Assembly (NCBI RefSeq): GCF_023101085.1
Contig: NZ_CP064703.1
Coordinates: 9,026,501 to 9,090,500 of the forward strand
Source of the DNA: Bradyrhizobium sp. 170
GTDB taxonomy: Bacteria > Pseudomonadota > Alphaproteobacteria > Rhizobiales > Xanthobacteraceae
DNA length: 64,000 nt
Direction of reading: 5' to 3'
The notes below the pieces were generated by a model, which made no database searches, was not told where the DNA came from, and saw only the letters and a program-made list of their open reading frames with translations. This document shows positions 18,543 through 27,494 of the stretch, piece by piece. The stretch's first letter is position 1, and each line of letters starts with the position of its first letter. Made by a program: the position numbers and the translations under genes.

Positions 18543-20222
18543 TCAGCTTAGTCCGAACCGCACGCCGGCGCGCGCCAGACGGCCGGCAATGCCGATCGGC
18601 GTGCCATCCGCGCGCCAGCAGGCCGCGCCCGACATTGTTCCGTCCGCGTGAAACTGGATGGCGTTCATGCCGCCGGCAACCGTCGGCACGGCCAGCACGT
18701 TGTGACCCATCGAGACAAGTTTGGCGCGAACAGCGTCGGGCACCGCCAGTTCGACTTCGAGCGCGTTGCCTTCGGTCCACACCCGCGGCGCTTCGACCGC
18801 CTCCTGCAGGCTCATGCCGTGATCGATCAGGTTGATCAAGGCCTGCATCGCACTCGGAAAGATCCGCTTTCCCCCGGGCAGGCCGAGCGCGTAGACGAGC
18901 TTGCCGTCGCGAAGCGCCATCATCGGCGACATCGAGGTGGTGACGCGCTTGCCCGGCGCCAGCGAGAGCGCGTGGCCGGGACGGGGATCGTAGAGGTTCA
19001 TGTAATTGTTCGGGATAGCGCCGAGGCCGGGAATCAGGATTTTTGCACCGAACAGATTGTTGATGGTCTGCGTGGTCGCGACCACGTTGCCGAACCCATC
19101 CGCCGCCGTCATGTGGGTGGTATCGGCGCTTTCGAGCTGCGCAACGCCGGCGGCCCAGCCTTGCGCACGGTTGGGATCGATCGCGCGGCGGCGCTCGTCG
19201 GCATAGGCTTTCGAGGTCAGGCGTTCGACCGGCACGTTGATGAAATCGGGATCGCCGCTTGCGGCGGCGCGGTCGGCGAAGGCGATCTTGAGCACTTCGG
19301 CGAGGTAATGAATTGTCGCGGCTGATCCGAAGCCAAGCCCACCAATATCGTAGCCTTCGAGAATGTTGAGCATTTGCGCGATGTGCACGCCGGAGGCCGC
19401 GGGCGGCGGCGGCCCGAGAATTTGCCAGCCGCGATAATCGGCGCGGATCGGCTGGCGCTCGACGGTCTTGTAGGTCGCCAGATCCTCGCGGGCGATGAAG
19501 CCGCCGTTGTTCTTCATGTAGTCGACGAGAATGTCGCCGAGCGGCCCGTGATATAACGCCGCTTCGCCATGCTGCGAAATGTAGCGCAGCGTCTCCGCAT
19601 ATTCCGACTGCACCACGCGCTCGCCGGCTTTCAGCGGCGTCCCCTTGGGCAGATAGATCGCCGAGATCGCCTTGTCCTTCAACATCTCCTTCGCGCTGTC
19701 GGAAATGCATTCATGCAGGTACGGCGTGGCCGCATAACCGCGCAAGGCATGCCTGATCGCAGGCTGCATGACGTCGGCAAGGCTCATGGTGCCGAACCGC
19801 TGCAGCGTCTCGCACCAGGCCTTCAGCGAGCCCGGCACCGCCACTGCTTTCGGGCCGGTCAGGTTTTCATCGCCCACGGTATCGAACACGTCATGCGCCG
19901 AGCCAGGTTTCGATGTGTAGGTATCGGGTCTGACCGCCAATGGCACCGTGCTCTGGCCGTCGACGAAGCGGTGGCTGCCGTCAGCCAGCCGGATATGGGC
20001 CATGCCGCCGCCGATGATGCCGACCATCATCGGCTCGACCACCGTCAGCGCAAACAGCGTCGCGATTGCCGCATCGATGGCGTTGCCGCCGGCCGCCAGC
20101 ATTTCCGCGCCCGCGCTCGATGCCAGCGGATGATTGCTGACCACCATGCCGCGGCTCCCGGTCGCCGGCCGCTTCTGACATTGAAAACCGGTGGCTGCGC
20201 GATCCCGCCAATGACCCGTCAT
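18543..20222 (-). CDS. ggt: Gamma-glutamyltransferase family protein
   Basis: 559 residues. An Ntn-hydrolase precursor that should self-cleave before Thr368 in DTTHMTAADGFGN, giving large and small subunits; that Thr is the nucleophile. SNHPLASSAGAEMLAAGGNAIDAAIA and the GGG-containing oxyanion region (MVGIIGGGMAHIR) are family signatures. No signal peptide is visible, so unlike E. coli Ggt it is predicted to be cytoplasmic. Members of this clade cleave or transfer gamma-glutamyl groups of glutathione, or act as acylases on related amides. It is not in an operon; the gap to the next, divergent gene (20223-20467) shows nothing recognisable. Confidence 0.88.
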   Translation of the reverse strand: MTGHWRDRAATGFQCQKRPATGSRGMVVSNHPLASSAGAEMLAAGGNAIDAAIATLFALTVVEPMMVGIIGGGMAHIRLADGSHRFVDGQSTVPLAVRPDTYTSKPGSAHDVFDTVGDENLTGPKAVAVPGSLKAWCETLQRFGTMSLADVMQPAIRHALRGYAATPYLHECISDSAKEMLKDKAISAIYLPKGTPLKAGERVVQSEYAETLRYISQHGEAALYHGPLGDILVDYMKNNGGFIAREDLATYKTVERQPIRADYRGWQILGPPPPAASGVHIAQMLNILEGYDIGGLGFGSAATIHYLAEVLKIAFADRAAASGDPDFINVPVERLTSKAYADERRRAIDPNRAQGWAAGVAQLESADTTHMTAADGFGNVVATTQTINNLFGAKILIPGLGAIPNNYMNLYDPRPGHALSLAPGKRVTTSMSPMMALRDGKLVYALGLPGGKRIFPSAMQALINLIDHGMSLQEAVEAPRVWTEGNALEVELAVPDAVRAKLVSMGHNVLAVPTVAGGMNAIQFHADGTMSGAACWRADGTPIGIAGRLARAGVRFGLS

Positions 20223-20467
20223 GTTGTTTTTCCGCTTCTTGTTGTGGTTTCATCGGGCGCAAATGCACCGCCCGGCAGTATTTGCCCGGATGACCACAAT
20301 TCCAGAATCGGGCATCATTGCAAGCTGACTGATTCGGACTACCGCGATCCCCTGACCTTTGGATCGGGCTGGGCACGTCTGAACGAGCGCGTAACTCGGC
20401 GTCGCAGAATGCGGCGCAGCTCGTGTGGCGTAACCCAAATGCCTGAAAGCCATCCAGAGGACCTGAA

Positions 20468-21238
20468 ATGCAGACGATCGTATTGGCCACCCAGAAGGGC
20501 GGCTCGGGGAAAAGCACGCTTGCCATCGGCCTTACACTTGCCGCCATCCGGGCCGGGCATAATGTCCGCCTGATCGAGACGGACCCCCAGGGCACCGTTT
20601 CGAACTGGAAGCGCCGCCGTCCCTATGCCGCGCCGATCATCGAGCCGATCTACGCCGCCCGGGAGGTCGAACAGCGCCTGCAATCGCTCGCGCACGACGG
20701 CGTTACGGTGACGATCGTGGATACCGCCGGCGGCGAAAGCGCCGCGACCAATTCGGCCATTCGTTATTCCGACTTCTGCCTGATTCCGACGCGACCGAGC
20801 ATCGCCGACATCGAGGCGACCGCTGCGACGCTCCGCGTCATCAGGGCCTGGCACAAGCCGTTTGCCTACGTCCTGAACCAGACCCCGATCCGGGCCGCGG
20901 CACGCCTCGCCGGTGCGGAAAATGCGTTGAGCAACGAGGCCGCGCTCGACATCGCCGATATCGTTGCCAGACCCCTTATCGTCATGCGCAACGATCACCA
21001 GGACGCGCTGAGCGCCGGCCTCGCCGTCTGCGAACATGCACCGGGCGGCAAGTCCGCGGAGGAAATGCGCGCCCTCTGGCGGTGGACCGAATCGCGGCTG
21101 GGCAATGCGGTTGCGGCTACTGACGAACCGATCATCGAGGAGTTCGTGGAAATACCCGCAGTTATTCCTAAATGGGCTGCGCTCCCGTCTTTCGACGCCG
21201 ACAGCGCACTCTTCCTGAGAACCCCCGCTCGCGTCTGA
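20468..21238 (+). CDS. ParA/MinD-family P-loop ATPase, orphan
   Basis: 256 residues. The deviant Walker A is KGGSGKST (residues 10-17), followed by ETDPQGTVSNW (A') and IVDTAGGES (Walker B). It is a short ParA-type protein without an N-terminal DNA-binding extension, and no parB or centromere-like repeats lie nearby, so chromosome or plasmid partition is not supported. Orphans of this type often position protein clusters or cargo on the nucleoid. An AGAGGA ribosome site precedes the ATG. The final 40 residues are not family-conserved. Confidence 0.8.
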   Translation: MQTIVLATQKGGSGKSTLAIGLTLAAIRAGHNVRLIETDPQGTVSNWKRRRPYAAPIIEPIYAAREVEQRLQSLAHDGVTVTIVDTAGGESAATNSAIRYSDFCLIPTRPSIADIEATAATLRVIRAWHKPFAYVLNQTPIRAAARLAGAENALSNEAALDIADIVARPLIVMRNDHQDALSAGLAVCEHAPGGKSAEEMRALWRWTESRLGNAVAATDEPIIEEFVEIPAVIPKWAALPSFDADSALFLRTPARV

Positions 21239-21278
21239 TATCACGTTTCGCGCAAGGTAAATGCGCGAGGCGAACGCG

Positions 21279-21314
21279 GAAGCAATCCGGCCACCGGCCC
21301 CGCTGGATTGCTTC
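21279..21314. terminator. Bidirectional hairpin between convergent genes
   Basis: GAAGCAATCC (21279-21288) and GGATTGCTTC (21305-21314) are a perfect 10-base inverted repeat with a GC-rich loop, in the 77 bases between a plus-strand and a minus-strand stop codon. The arms match the inner part of the family D repeat at 22830-22905. Terminator function is inferred from position; there is no clear T-run. Confidence 0.5.
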
Positions 21315-21315
21315 G

Positions 21316-21882
21316 CTATGGATTTCGGCGCAGCCAGTTCTCCCGCGTCACGCGCCATTTTTCCGCGAGCGTCTGACCACTGTGGTGGGCAAGCTCGATG
21401 TAGCCGACGAGTTCGGCGCCGGTCTTTTGCTTGACCCGGCGTGACGCCACGTTGGTCGCCGCATTGCAGGCGTAGAAGCTCTCGATCCCGAGCGTGCGGA
21501 AGGCAAAATCGTTCACCGCCGAGACGGCCTCGCTCATCAGGCCCTGGTTCCAATAGCGCTCCGCAAGCCAGAAGCCGCGGTTGCCCTTCGGATCGTCCGA
21601 CCTCGGTCGAAAGCGAATATTCCCGATCGCCTCGCCGTCACCGCCGCGCAGCACCAGCATCCAATTATAGATCTCTTCCCCCGCGGCGACCTTCTCCAAC
21701 TCCCTCGCGATGAAAGTCTCCGCGCCGTCCTCCGGATAGGGCCAGGGGACAACCGATGCGAGATGCTGGATGATGTTCCAGTTGTTGAAATGGCGCTGGA
21801 TCGCCGGCGCATCTGATAGCGCGAGCGGCCGCAAGATCAGTCGCGTCGTTTGGAGCGTCGGCGTGTGGGTTATTTCTGGCAT
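21316..21882 (-). CDS. GNAT acetyltransferase, RimJ/RimL-like
   Basis: 188 residues when started at the ATG at 21882 ([20 protein letters not shown]), where homology begins. This overlaps the mutM stop by 13 bases, so the two are co-transcribed; the longer frame from 21957 would overlap mutM far more. Signature parts: the TTRLILRPL first strand, [11 protein letters not shown], the acetyl-CoA loop region [15 protein letters not shown], and [17 protein letters not shown] near the end. The RimJ/RimL clade acetylates N-termini of ribosomal and other proteins or small amines. The substrate is unknown. Confidence 0.82.
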   Translation of the reverse strand: MPEITHTPTLQTTRLILRPLALSDAPAIQRHFNNWNIIQHLASVVPWPYPEDGAETFIARELEKVAAGEEIYNWMLVLRGGDGEAIGNIRFRPRSDDPKGNRGFWLAERYWNQGLMSEAVSAVNDFAFRTLGIESFYACNAATNVASRRVKQKTGAELVGYIELAHHSGQTLAEKWRVTRENWLRRNP

Positions 21883-22751
21883 TTCGGGCACCAAAAGGTC
21901 GAGCGGCCGTTTTGAACGAAGCGCCGCACGATGCCGCCGCAGCGTGTGGTCTGGCATTTCTCGCCCTCGCGGTCATATACCCCGAACGAGTGCTGGAAAT
22001 AGCCGAGTTCGCCCGAGGTCAGGCGATGATCGCTGATCGAGGAGCCGCCGGCCTTGATCGCCTGATTCAGCACCATGTGAATCGCATTTACCAGCCGCCC
22101 GGCGTGATCGGTCGGCTCGCCCTTCTTTGTCGATAGCGTCGCCGCCAACCGGCGTGGCGAGAGATGCGACCGGTACAGCGCCTCGCAGACATAGATATTG
22201 CCGAGCCCTGCGACAACGCGCTGGTCGAGCAGCGCGGCCTTCAGGCTGGTCTTCTTGTTGAAGCACGAGCGCGCCAGCATCGTGGCGTCGAATTCGTTGC
22301 CGAGCGGCTCCGGGCCGAGGTCCTTCAACAGCGGTTCGTCCTCCAGCGCGTTGCGGGCGATGATCTTCATGTAACCGAAGCGGCGCGGATCATTGAACAC
22401 GATCGCCGCACCCGATGACATGTGAAACACCACGTGATCATGCGCGCGGTCCTCGCTGCGCGGGTGGTGGAATTGGCCCGGCGTGTCGTTATGGCCGCCT
22501 TCGAGCACCCGGAACGAGCCGGACATGCCCAGGTGCATCAAGAGCACGTCGCCGGAGCCGAGATCGGCCATCAGATACTTGGCGCGGCGGCCGAGGCCAG
22601 TCACGGTCTGGCCCTCCAGCCGCGCGATAAAATCTTTTTGAAAGGGAAACCGCAAATCCTTGCGCCGGGCTTCCGCTTTGAGGATTTTCGACCCCTCCAT
22701 GGCGGGCTGCAGGCCGCGGCGGACAGTCTCAACTTCGGGCAATTCAGGCAT
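21870..22751 (-). CDS. mutM: Formamidopyrimidine-DNA glycosylase
   Basis: 293 residues from the ATG at 22751, which yields the obligatory [14 protein letters not shown]-terminus (Pro2 is the catalytic nucleophile, Glu3 the acid; Met1 is removed). The C-terminal zinc finger is intact: Cys-x4-Cys (CQTTRC) followed by CPKC at the end. The conserved Lys in the MHLGMSG region is also seen. It excises 8-oxoguanine and formamidopyrimidines and nicks the abasic site. Upstream and divergent is ubiE; downstream a GNAT gene overlaps its stop. Confidence 0.96.
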   Translation of the reverse strand: MPELPEVETVRRGLQPAMEGSKILKAEARRKDLRFPFQKDFIARLEGQTVTGLGRRAKYLMADLGSGDVLLMHLGMSGSFRVLEGGHNDTPGQFHHPRSEDRAHDHVVFHMSSGAAIVFNDPRRFGYMKIIARNALEDEPLLKDLGPEPLGNEFDATMLARSCFNKKTSLKAALLDQRVVAGLGNIYVCEALYRSHLSPRRLAATLSTKKGEPTDHAGRLVNAIHMVLNQAIKAGGSSISDHRLTSGELGYFQHSFGVYDREGEKCQTTRCGGIVRRFVQNGRSTFWCPKCQK

Positions 22752-22829
22752 GCAGGCATTCACCTTATGGAGGTGACGTGATAGCGCCATTGCGGCCGGC
22801 GCGCTATGGTCGGCAGACTACTCCTCGTT

Positions 22830-22905
22830 ATTGCGAGGAGCGAAGCGACGAAGCAATCCATCTATCCCCGGGCGGGGAGGTGGATTGCTTCGCTTCGCTC
22901 GCAAT
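22830..22905. repeat. Intergenic palindromic repeat, family D
   Basis: ATTGCGAGGAGCGAAGCGAC at the left and GCTTCGCTCGCAAT at the right, with AAGCAATCCA/TGGATTGCTT inside, form a long near-perfect hairpin around a CCCCGGGCGGGG-like loop. It occupies the gap between divergent mutM and ubiE, so it lies near both promoters rather than at transcript ends. Confidence 0.8.
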
Positions 22906-22929
22906 GACGGGAAAATGCAGGGCCGAAGA

Positions 22930-23691
22930 ATGAACCAGCCGGATCAAACCACCCATTTTGGCTTCAGGGATGTGCCCCTGGGGGACAAGCAAACGCTGGT
23001 GAACGACGTCTTTCACAGCGTGGCCTCCCGCTACGACCTGATGAACGATCTGATGTCGGCCGGCCTGCACCGGGTCTGGAAGGACATCATGATCAATGCG
23101 CTGAACCCGCCGAAGGGCGATGCGCCGTTTGCGCTGCTCGACGTCGCCGGCGGCACCGGCGATATCGCCTTCCGCGCGGCTGGGGCCGCGGGCGCGGGCT
23201 TCCATGCCACCGTCTGCGACATCAACACCGACATGCTCGAGGTCGGCCGCAACCGCGCGCTGGCGCGTCATCTCGACCACCAGGTTTCCTTCGTCGAGGG
23301 CAATGCCGAGACGCTGGCGTTCGGCGATCGCAGCTTCGACGCCTACACCATCGCGTTCGGCATCCGCAACGTGCCGCGGATCGATGCCGCGCTGCGCGAG
23401 GCCTATCGTGTGCTGCGGCCCGGCAGCCGATTTTTGTGCCTGGAATTCTCCACCGTCGACGTCCCCGGACTCGATCGGCTGTACGATTTCTTTTCGTTCA
23501 ACGTAATCCCGCCGCTCGGCCGCGCCGTGACGGGCGATGCGGAATCCTATCGGTACCTCGTTGAATCAATCCGGAAGTTCCCCCGGCCCAATGTATTTGC
23601 CGAGATGATTCGCGACGCCGGCTTTTCGCGGGTGAAGTGGGAAAGCCTCTCCGGCGGCATCGTGGCGTTGCATTCGGGCTGGCGTTTGTGA
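22930..23691 (+). CDS. ubiE: Ubiquinone/menaquinone biosynthesis C-methyltransferase
   Basis: 253 residues from the ATG at 22930; an in-frame ATG at 22915 is an alternative. A class I SAM-dependent methyltransferase: motif I is [16 protein letters not shown], followed by [13 protein letters not shown], then [23 protein letters not shown], the UbiE signature. [25 protein letters not shown] is the conserved N-terminal block. It adds the C5 methyl group in ubiquinone synthesis. Its TGA overlaps the GTG of ubiB (GTGA, 23688-23691), so the two are translationally coupled. The long upstream open frame runs through the family D repeat and is rejected. Confidence 0.95.
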   Translation: MNQPDQTTHFGFRDVPLGDKQTLVNDVFHSVASRYDLMNDLMSAGLHRVWKDIMINALNPPKGDAPFALLDVAGGTGDIAFRAAGAAGAGFHATVCDINTDMLEVGRNRALARHLDHQVSFVEGNAETLAFGDRSFDAYTIAFGIRNVPRIDAALREAYRVLRPGSRFLCLEFSTVDVPGLDRLYDFFSFNVIPPLGRAVTGDAESYRYLVESIRKFPRPNVFAEMIRDAGFSRVKWESLSGGIVALHSGWRL

Positions 23692-25262
23692 TTTCTGCGG
23701 CGACCCACATCGCGCGGCTCGTCCGCGCCGCTTACGTGTTCGCGCGCGAAGGCGTGTTCGGCGTCGTCGATCCGAGCCTGGTGCCACCGCCCGGGCAGCT
23801 CGCGCTGCGGCTGGCGCGTCTGATCGAACGGCCCGGCGCCAAATCCGGCCCGCGGCTGTCGCGCGCGCTGACGCGGCTCGGACCAGCCTACCTCAAGCTC
23901 GGGCAGTTTCTGGCGACGCGGCCCGACGTGGTCGGCGTCGCCATGGCACGCGATCTGGAAGCCCTGCAGGACCGGCTGCCGCCGTTCTCGCAAGCCGAGG
24001 CCGAAGCCGTCATTGCGCTATCGCTGGAACGCCCGCTGGCAAAGGCTTTTGTCAGCCTCGGCCCGCCGGTCGCCGCCGCTTCGATCGCGCAGGTGCATCG
24101 CGCCGAGGTCGAGCGTGACGGCGTGCGCCAGCCGGTTGCGGTGAAAGTGCTCCGGCCCCATGTCGCCTCGCGCTTCCGCCGCGATCTCTCCGATTTCTTC
24201 TTTGTCGCACACAATGCGGAAGCGCATTCGGCAGAAGCGCGGCGGCTGCGGCTGATCGAGGTCATCAACACGATGTCGCGCTCGGTCGCAATGGAGATGG
24301 ACCTGCGGCTCGAGGCGGCCGCCTTGTCCGAGATGGCGGAGAACACGCGCGACGATCCGGATTTCCGCGTACCGACCGTCGACTGGGACCGCACCACCCA
24401 CAACGTGCTGACAATGGAGTGGATCGACGGCATCGCGCTGAACGACCACGCGCGCCTCGCGCAGTCGCACATCGATCTGCCCGATCTCGGCCGCAAGGTG
24501 ATCCAAAGTTTTCTGCGCCATGCGCTGCGCGACGGCTTCTTCCACGCCGACATGCATCCCGGCAATCTGTTTCTCGACGATGCCGGCCGGCTGGTGGCGG
24601 TCGATTTCGGCATCATGGGCCGGCTCGGGCTGAAGGAGCGGCGCTTCCTCGCTGAAATTCTCTTGGGCTTCATCACGCGCGACTACCGCCGCGTCGCCGA
24701 AGTGCATTTCGAGGCCGGCTACGTGCCAGGCCATCACTCGGTGGAGAATTTCGCGCAAGCCATCCGCGCCATCGGCGAGCCGATCCACAACCGCACCGCC
24801 GAAGAAATCTCGATGGCGAAGCTGCTGACGCTTCTCCTCGAAGTCACCGGGCTGTTCGACATGCAGACGCGCCCCGAACTGATCCTGCTGCAGAAGACCA
24901 TGGTGGTGGTCGAGGGGGTGGCGCGCGGGTTCGACCCCAAGCTCGATATCTGGAAGGTCGCCGATCCCGTGGTGCGCGAATGGATCGAACGCAATCTCGG
25001 CCCGCTCGGGCGGGTTCAGGGCGCAATGACCGGCGCGGGCGAACTCGGCCGCGTGATGGCGGGCCTGCCTGCGATCGCCTCGCGGGCGGTTGCCGTGCTC
25101 GAGAACATGGAGAAGATGACCCGGGAGGGCCTGACTCTGTCGCCGGAGACGATCGCGGCCATGGGCCGGGCCGAGGGCCGCAAGAGCCGCTGGCGGACGG
25201 TGGCGCTCTGGATCATCGCAGCCACCTTTATCGGAATTTTGGTCGCTATCCGGCAGCTCTGA
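23688..25262 (+). CDS. ubiB: Ubiquinone biosynthesis atypical kinase/ATPase
   Basis: 524 residues from the GTG at 23688 that overlaps the ubiE stop. The ADCK/UbiB hallmarks are complete: the KxGQ motif ([13 protein letters not shown]), the alanine-rich loop replacing the glycine-rich loop ([16 protein letters not shown]), the VAVKVLRP lysine, the [10 protein letters not shown] catalytic loop and the VDFGIMGRL metal-binding Asp. A C-terminal hydrophobic segment ([18 protein letters not shown]) anchors it in the inner membrane. It is needed for early ubiquinone hydroxylation steps, probably by an ATPase activity that extracts lipid intermediates. It is followed after 3 bases by a palindromic operator and then coaBC. 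Confidence 0.94.
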   Translation: MISAATHIARLVRAAYVFAREGVFGVVDPSLVPPPGQLALRLARLIERPGAKSGPRLSRALTRLGPAYLKLGQFLATRPDVVGVAMARDLEALQDRLPPFSQAEAEAVIALSLERPLAKAFVSLGPPVAAASIAQVHRAEVERDGVRQPVAVKVLRPHVASRFRRDLSDFFFVAHNAEAHSAEARRLRLIEVINTMSRSVAMEMDLRLEAAALSEMAENTRDDPDFRVPTVDWDRTTHNVLTMEWIDGIALNDHARLAQSHIDLPDLGRKVIQSFLRHALRDGFFHADMHPGNLFLDDAGRLVAVDFGIMGRLGLKERRFLAEILLGFITRDYRRVAEVHFEAGYVPGHHSVENFAQAIRAIGEPIHNRTAEEISMAKLLTLLLEVTGLFDMQTRPELILLQKTMVVVEGVARGFDPKLDIWKVADPVVREWIERNLGPLGRVQGAMTGAGELGRVMAGLPAIASRAVAVLENMEKMTREGLTLSPETIAAMGRAEGRKSRWRTVALWIIAATFIGILVAIRQL

Positions 25263-25265
25263 TTG

Positions 25266-25292
25266 CAATGCTATCACGATGTGATAGCATTG
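25266..25292. promoter_or_regulatory. 27-base perfect palindrome before RHH-coaBC, with FitAB-type half-sites
   Basis: CAATGCTATCAC and GTGATAGCATTG are 12-base perfect arms around GAT. Within them TGCTATCA (25269-25276) and TGATAGCA (25282-25289) lie 5 bases apart. As I recall, TGCTATCA/TGATAGCA are the half-sites bound by the N. gonorrhoeae FitA ribbon-helix-helix protein, there with a 14-base spacer. The palindrome ends 25 bases before the start codon of a gene whose product begins with a FitA-like domain, so an autoregulatory operator is strongly suggested. Confidence 0.75.
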
Positions 25293-25317
25293 ACTGCATA
25301 CCTTGCTGGAGGCAGCC

Positions 25318-26757
25318 ATGGCCAGCCTGACCATCCGAAAACTCGACGACGCCATCAAGTCCTACCTGCGGCTCCGCTCGGCCAAGAACGGCCGCTCGGT
25401 CGAGGAAGAGGTCCGGGTGATCCTGCGCGAATATTGCGAGGGGAGCCCGGCGCCAACAGCTTCAGCGACCTCGCCGTCCGCTTCGGCTGAACGGCCGGCT
25501 GTCGAGCGCGCAAACACTGCCGGCCAGGCCAGCGTCACCCTGATCATCGGCGGCGGTATCGCCGCCTTCAAATCGCTGGAACTGATCCGGCGGCTGAAGG
25601 AGCGGCACATCGACGTCCGCTGCGTGCTGACCAAGGCCGCGCAGCAATTCGTCACGCCGCTGTCCGCCAGCGCGCTGTCGCATGAGCGCGTCTATACGGA
25701 TCTGTTCGACCCCGGCAGCGAATTCGACGCCGGTCACATCCGCCTCGCGCGCGAATGCGACCTGATCGTGGTAGCGCCGGCGACCGCCGACCTGATGGCG
25801 AAGATGGCGCAGGGCCATGCCGACGATCTCGCCAGCGCGATCCTGCTGGCGGCTGACCGGCCGATCCTGCTGGCGCCCGCGATGAACCCCCTGATGTGGA
25901 ACAACGCCGCCACCCGCCGCAACGTGCTGCAGCTTCGGCGCGACGGCATCCATATGATCGGCCCCGGCGCTGGCGAAATGGCCGAGTCCAACGAGGCCGG
26001 CGTCGGGCGAATGTCGGAGGCGGTCGAAATCGCTGCCGCTGCCGTCGACATTCTCCGCCCGCCGCGACCGCGACCGCTCGCAGGCAAGCGCGTGCTGATC
26101 ACGGCGGGGCCGACGCATGAGGCGATCGATCCCGTGCGCTATATCGCCAACCGTTCCTCCGGCAAGCAGGGCTTTGCCATCGCCGCCGCAGCGCAGGCTG
26201 CGGGCGCCGACGTCACGCTGGTCTCCGGCCCGGTCGAATTGCGTGATCCCCCAGGCGTCACGGTGATCCGTGTGGAATCAGCGCGCGACATGCTGCATCG
26301 GGTGGAGGCCGCCTTGCCGGCCGATATCGCGATCTTCGCAGCCGCCGTGGCCGACTGGCGCGTCGCCAACGAAGGCGAGCAGAAGCTGAAAAAGACTCCC
26401 GCCGGCATGCCGCCACTGCAACTGGTCGAAAACCCCGACATTCTCGCGACGATCTCGAAACTGAAGGACAGGCGCCCGCCGCTGGTGATCGGGTTTGCCG
26501 CCGAGACCGAGCATCTCATCGACAACGCCAAGGCCAAGATCGCGCGCAAGGGCTGCGACTGGATCGTCGCCAACGACGTTTCGCCCGCGCTAGGGGTGAT
26601 GGGCGGCGACCGCAACACCGTTCACCTGTTGACGCGCGCCGGCAAGGATATCGGCGTCGACGACATCAAGGTAGATTCCTGGCCGGTGATGACCAAGGAG
26701 CAGGTCGCAACCGAACTGGTGGCGAAGATTGCCAAGACCGTGGAGAAGAATTCGTGA
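25318..26757 (+). CDS. coaBC: CoaBC (phosphopantothenoylcysteine synthetase/decarboxylase) with N-terminal FitA-like RHH domain
   Basis: 479 residues; GGAGG (25308-25312) precedes the ATG at 25318. Residues 1-42 ([15 protein letters not shown], then [16 protein letters not shown]) are a FitA/VapB-type ribbon-helix-helix antitoxin domain. Residues 43-71 are a Pro/Ala/Ser linker. From 72 the flavoprotein CoaC follows: [16 protein letters not shown], His140 (GHIRLAR) and PAMN (Asn190). Then comes Coa[40 protein letters not shown] and VANDVS. It makes 4'-phosphopantetheine for coenzyme A. There is no start codon or ribosome site at the CoaC boundary, so the fusion is real. By alignment, the E. 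coli Cys158 position seems to be Ser. Its stop overlaps dut. Confidence 0.93.
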   Translation: MASLTIRKLDDAIKSYLRLRSAKNGRSVEEEVRVILREYCEGSPAPTASATSPSASAERPAVERANTAGQASVTLIIGGGIAAFKSLELIRRLKERHIDVRCVLTKAAQQFVTPLSASALSHERVYTDLFDPGSEFDAGHIRLARECDLIVVAPATADLMAKMAQGHADDLASAILLAADRPILLAPAMNPLMWNNAATRRNVLQLRRDGIHMIGPGAGEMAESNEAGVGRMSEAVEIAAAAVDILRPPRPRPLAGKRVLITAGPTHEAIDPVRYIANRSSGKQGFAIAAAAQAAGADVTLVSGPVELRDPPGVTVIRVESARDMLHRVEAALPADIAIFAAAVADWRVANEGEQKLKKTPAGMPPLQLVENPDILATISKLKDRRPPLVIGFAAETEHLIDNAKAKIARKGCDWIVANDVSPALGVMGGDRNTVHLLTRAGKDIGVDDIKVDSWPVMTKEQVATELVAKIAKTVEKNS

Positions 26758-27212
26758 GCGCGACCGTGAAAGTCGAAATCCGCCAACTGCCGCATGGCGA
26801 AGGTCTCGCGCTGCCGGCCTATCAAAGCGCTGACGCCGCCGGGCTCGACCTGCTCGCGGCAGTGCCGGCGGACACCCCCTTGATCCTGCCTCCGGGCAAA
26901 TATGCGATGGCGCCGACCGGGCTCACGATCGCGCTGCCCTCAGGCTATGAGGCGCAGGTGCGGCCGCGCTCCGGGCTTGCCGCCAAGCATGGCGTCACGG
27001 TGCTGAATTCGCCGGGCACAGTGGATGCGGATTATCGCGGCGAGATCAACGTCCTCTTGATCAACCATGGCGATGTGCCGTTTCCGATCCGGCGTGGCGA
27101 GCGGATTGCGCAGATGGTGATCGCGCCGGTCGTACAGGCGGAACTGGTTCCGGCGGTGTCGCTTTCAACAACCGATCGCGGCAGTGGCGGTTTCGGCTCG
27201 ACGGGACGTTGA
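26754..27212 (+). CDS. dut: Deoxyuridine 5'-triphosphate nucleotidohydrolase
   Basis: 152 residues, a standard trimeric dUTPase. It starts with a GTG that overlaps the coaBC stop (GTGA, 26754-26757). All five motifs are present: [11 protein letters not shown] (1), [10 protein letters not shown] (2), [14 protein letters not shown] (3, with the catalytic Asp), [11 protein letters not shown] (4) and [10 protein letters not shown] (5, the arm that closes on the neighbouring subunit). It hydrolyses dUTP to dUMP, keeping uracil out of DNA and feeding dTMP synthesis. The coaBC-dut order is the same as in E. coli. Confidence 0.97.
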   Translation: MSATVKVEIRQLPHGEGLALPAYQSADAAGLDLLAAVPADTPLILPPGKYAMAPTGLTIALPSGYEAQVRPRSGLAAKHGVTVLNSPGTVDADYRGEINVLLINHGDVPFPIRRGERIAQMVIAPVVQAELVPAVSLSTTDRGSGGFGSTGR

Positions 27213-27332
27213 ATCGGCTAGCAAAAACTGCTCTCTCAACGGTAACCCGCCGAATTTTTCACAGCCATATTTGCGTTCACGGTCTGGACTCTTACCGGTC
27301 GACTCCCGAAGGAGATACTCTCGACCCGATTC
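27211..27332. promoter_or_regulatory. Cluster of GANTC sites upstream of divL
   Basis: GANTC occurs at 27211 (GAATC), 27287 (GACTC), 27301 (GACTC) and 27328 (GATTC), three of them within 46 bases, in the 282-base gap before divL. GANTC is the CcrM methylation site in alphaproteobacteria, and clusters in promoters of cell-cycle genes can tie transcription to replication. No clear CtrA box (TTAA-N7-TTAA) was found. The rest of the gap shows no gene. Confidence 0.4.
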
Positions 27333-27494
27333 GTGCGGAGCGCGACCAGCAAAAGTGGGGGTCCGGTTTTGCGTCCGGGCGCGCTCAATCCTATTAGTTG
27401 GCGCATAATCTCAACGCCAAACCGCTCACACTTTGGCGGATTTATGCGCTGGGGTAGTTCCGGACCCTGCAGTCGTGCGTTTTTGGGGCAAATA

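Noticed and set aside
16957..19710. A 917-codon open frame on the minus strand.
   Set aside because: It lies antisense to the peptidoglycan-binding gene and out of frame with ggt. Its composition is Arg/Gly/Asp-rich without any motif, as expected of a shadow frame in high-GC DNA.
20468..21238. A plasmid-type partition locus.
   Set aside because: Only a ParA-like gene is present. No parB gene or iterated centromere sites are nearby.
25318..25443. A free-standing antitoxin gene followed by a separate coaBC.
   Set aside because: No stop codon separates the RHH domain from CoaC, and no start codon with a ribosome site lies at the CoaC boundary.
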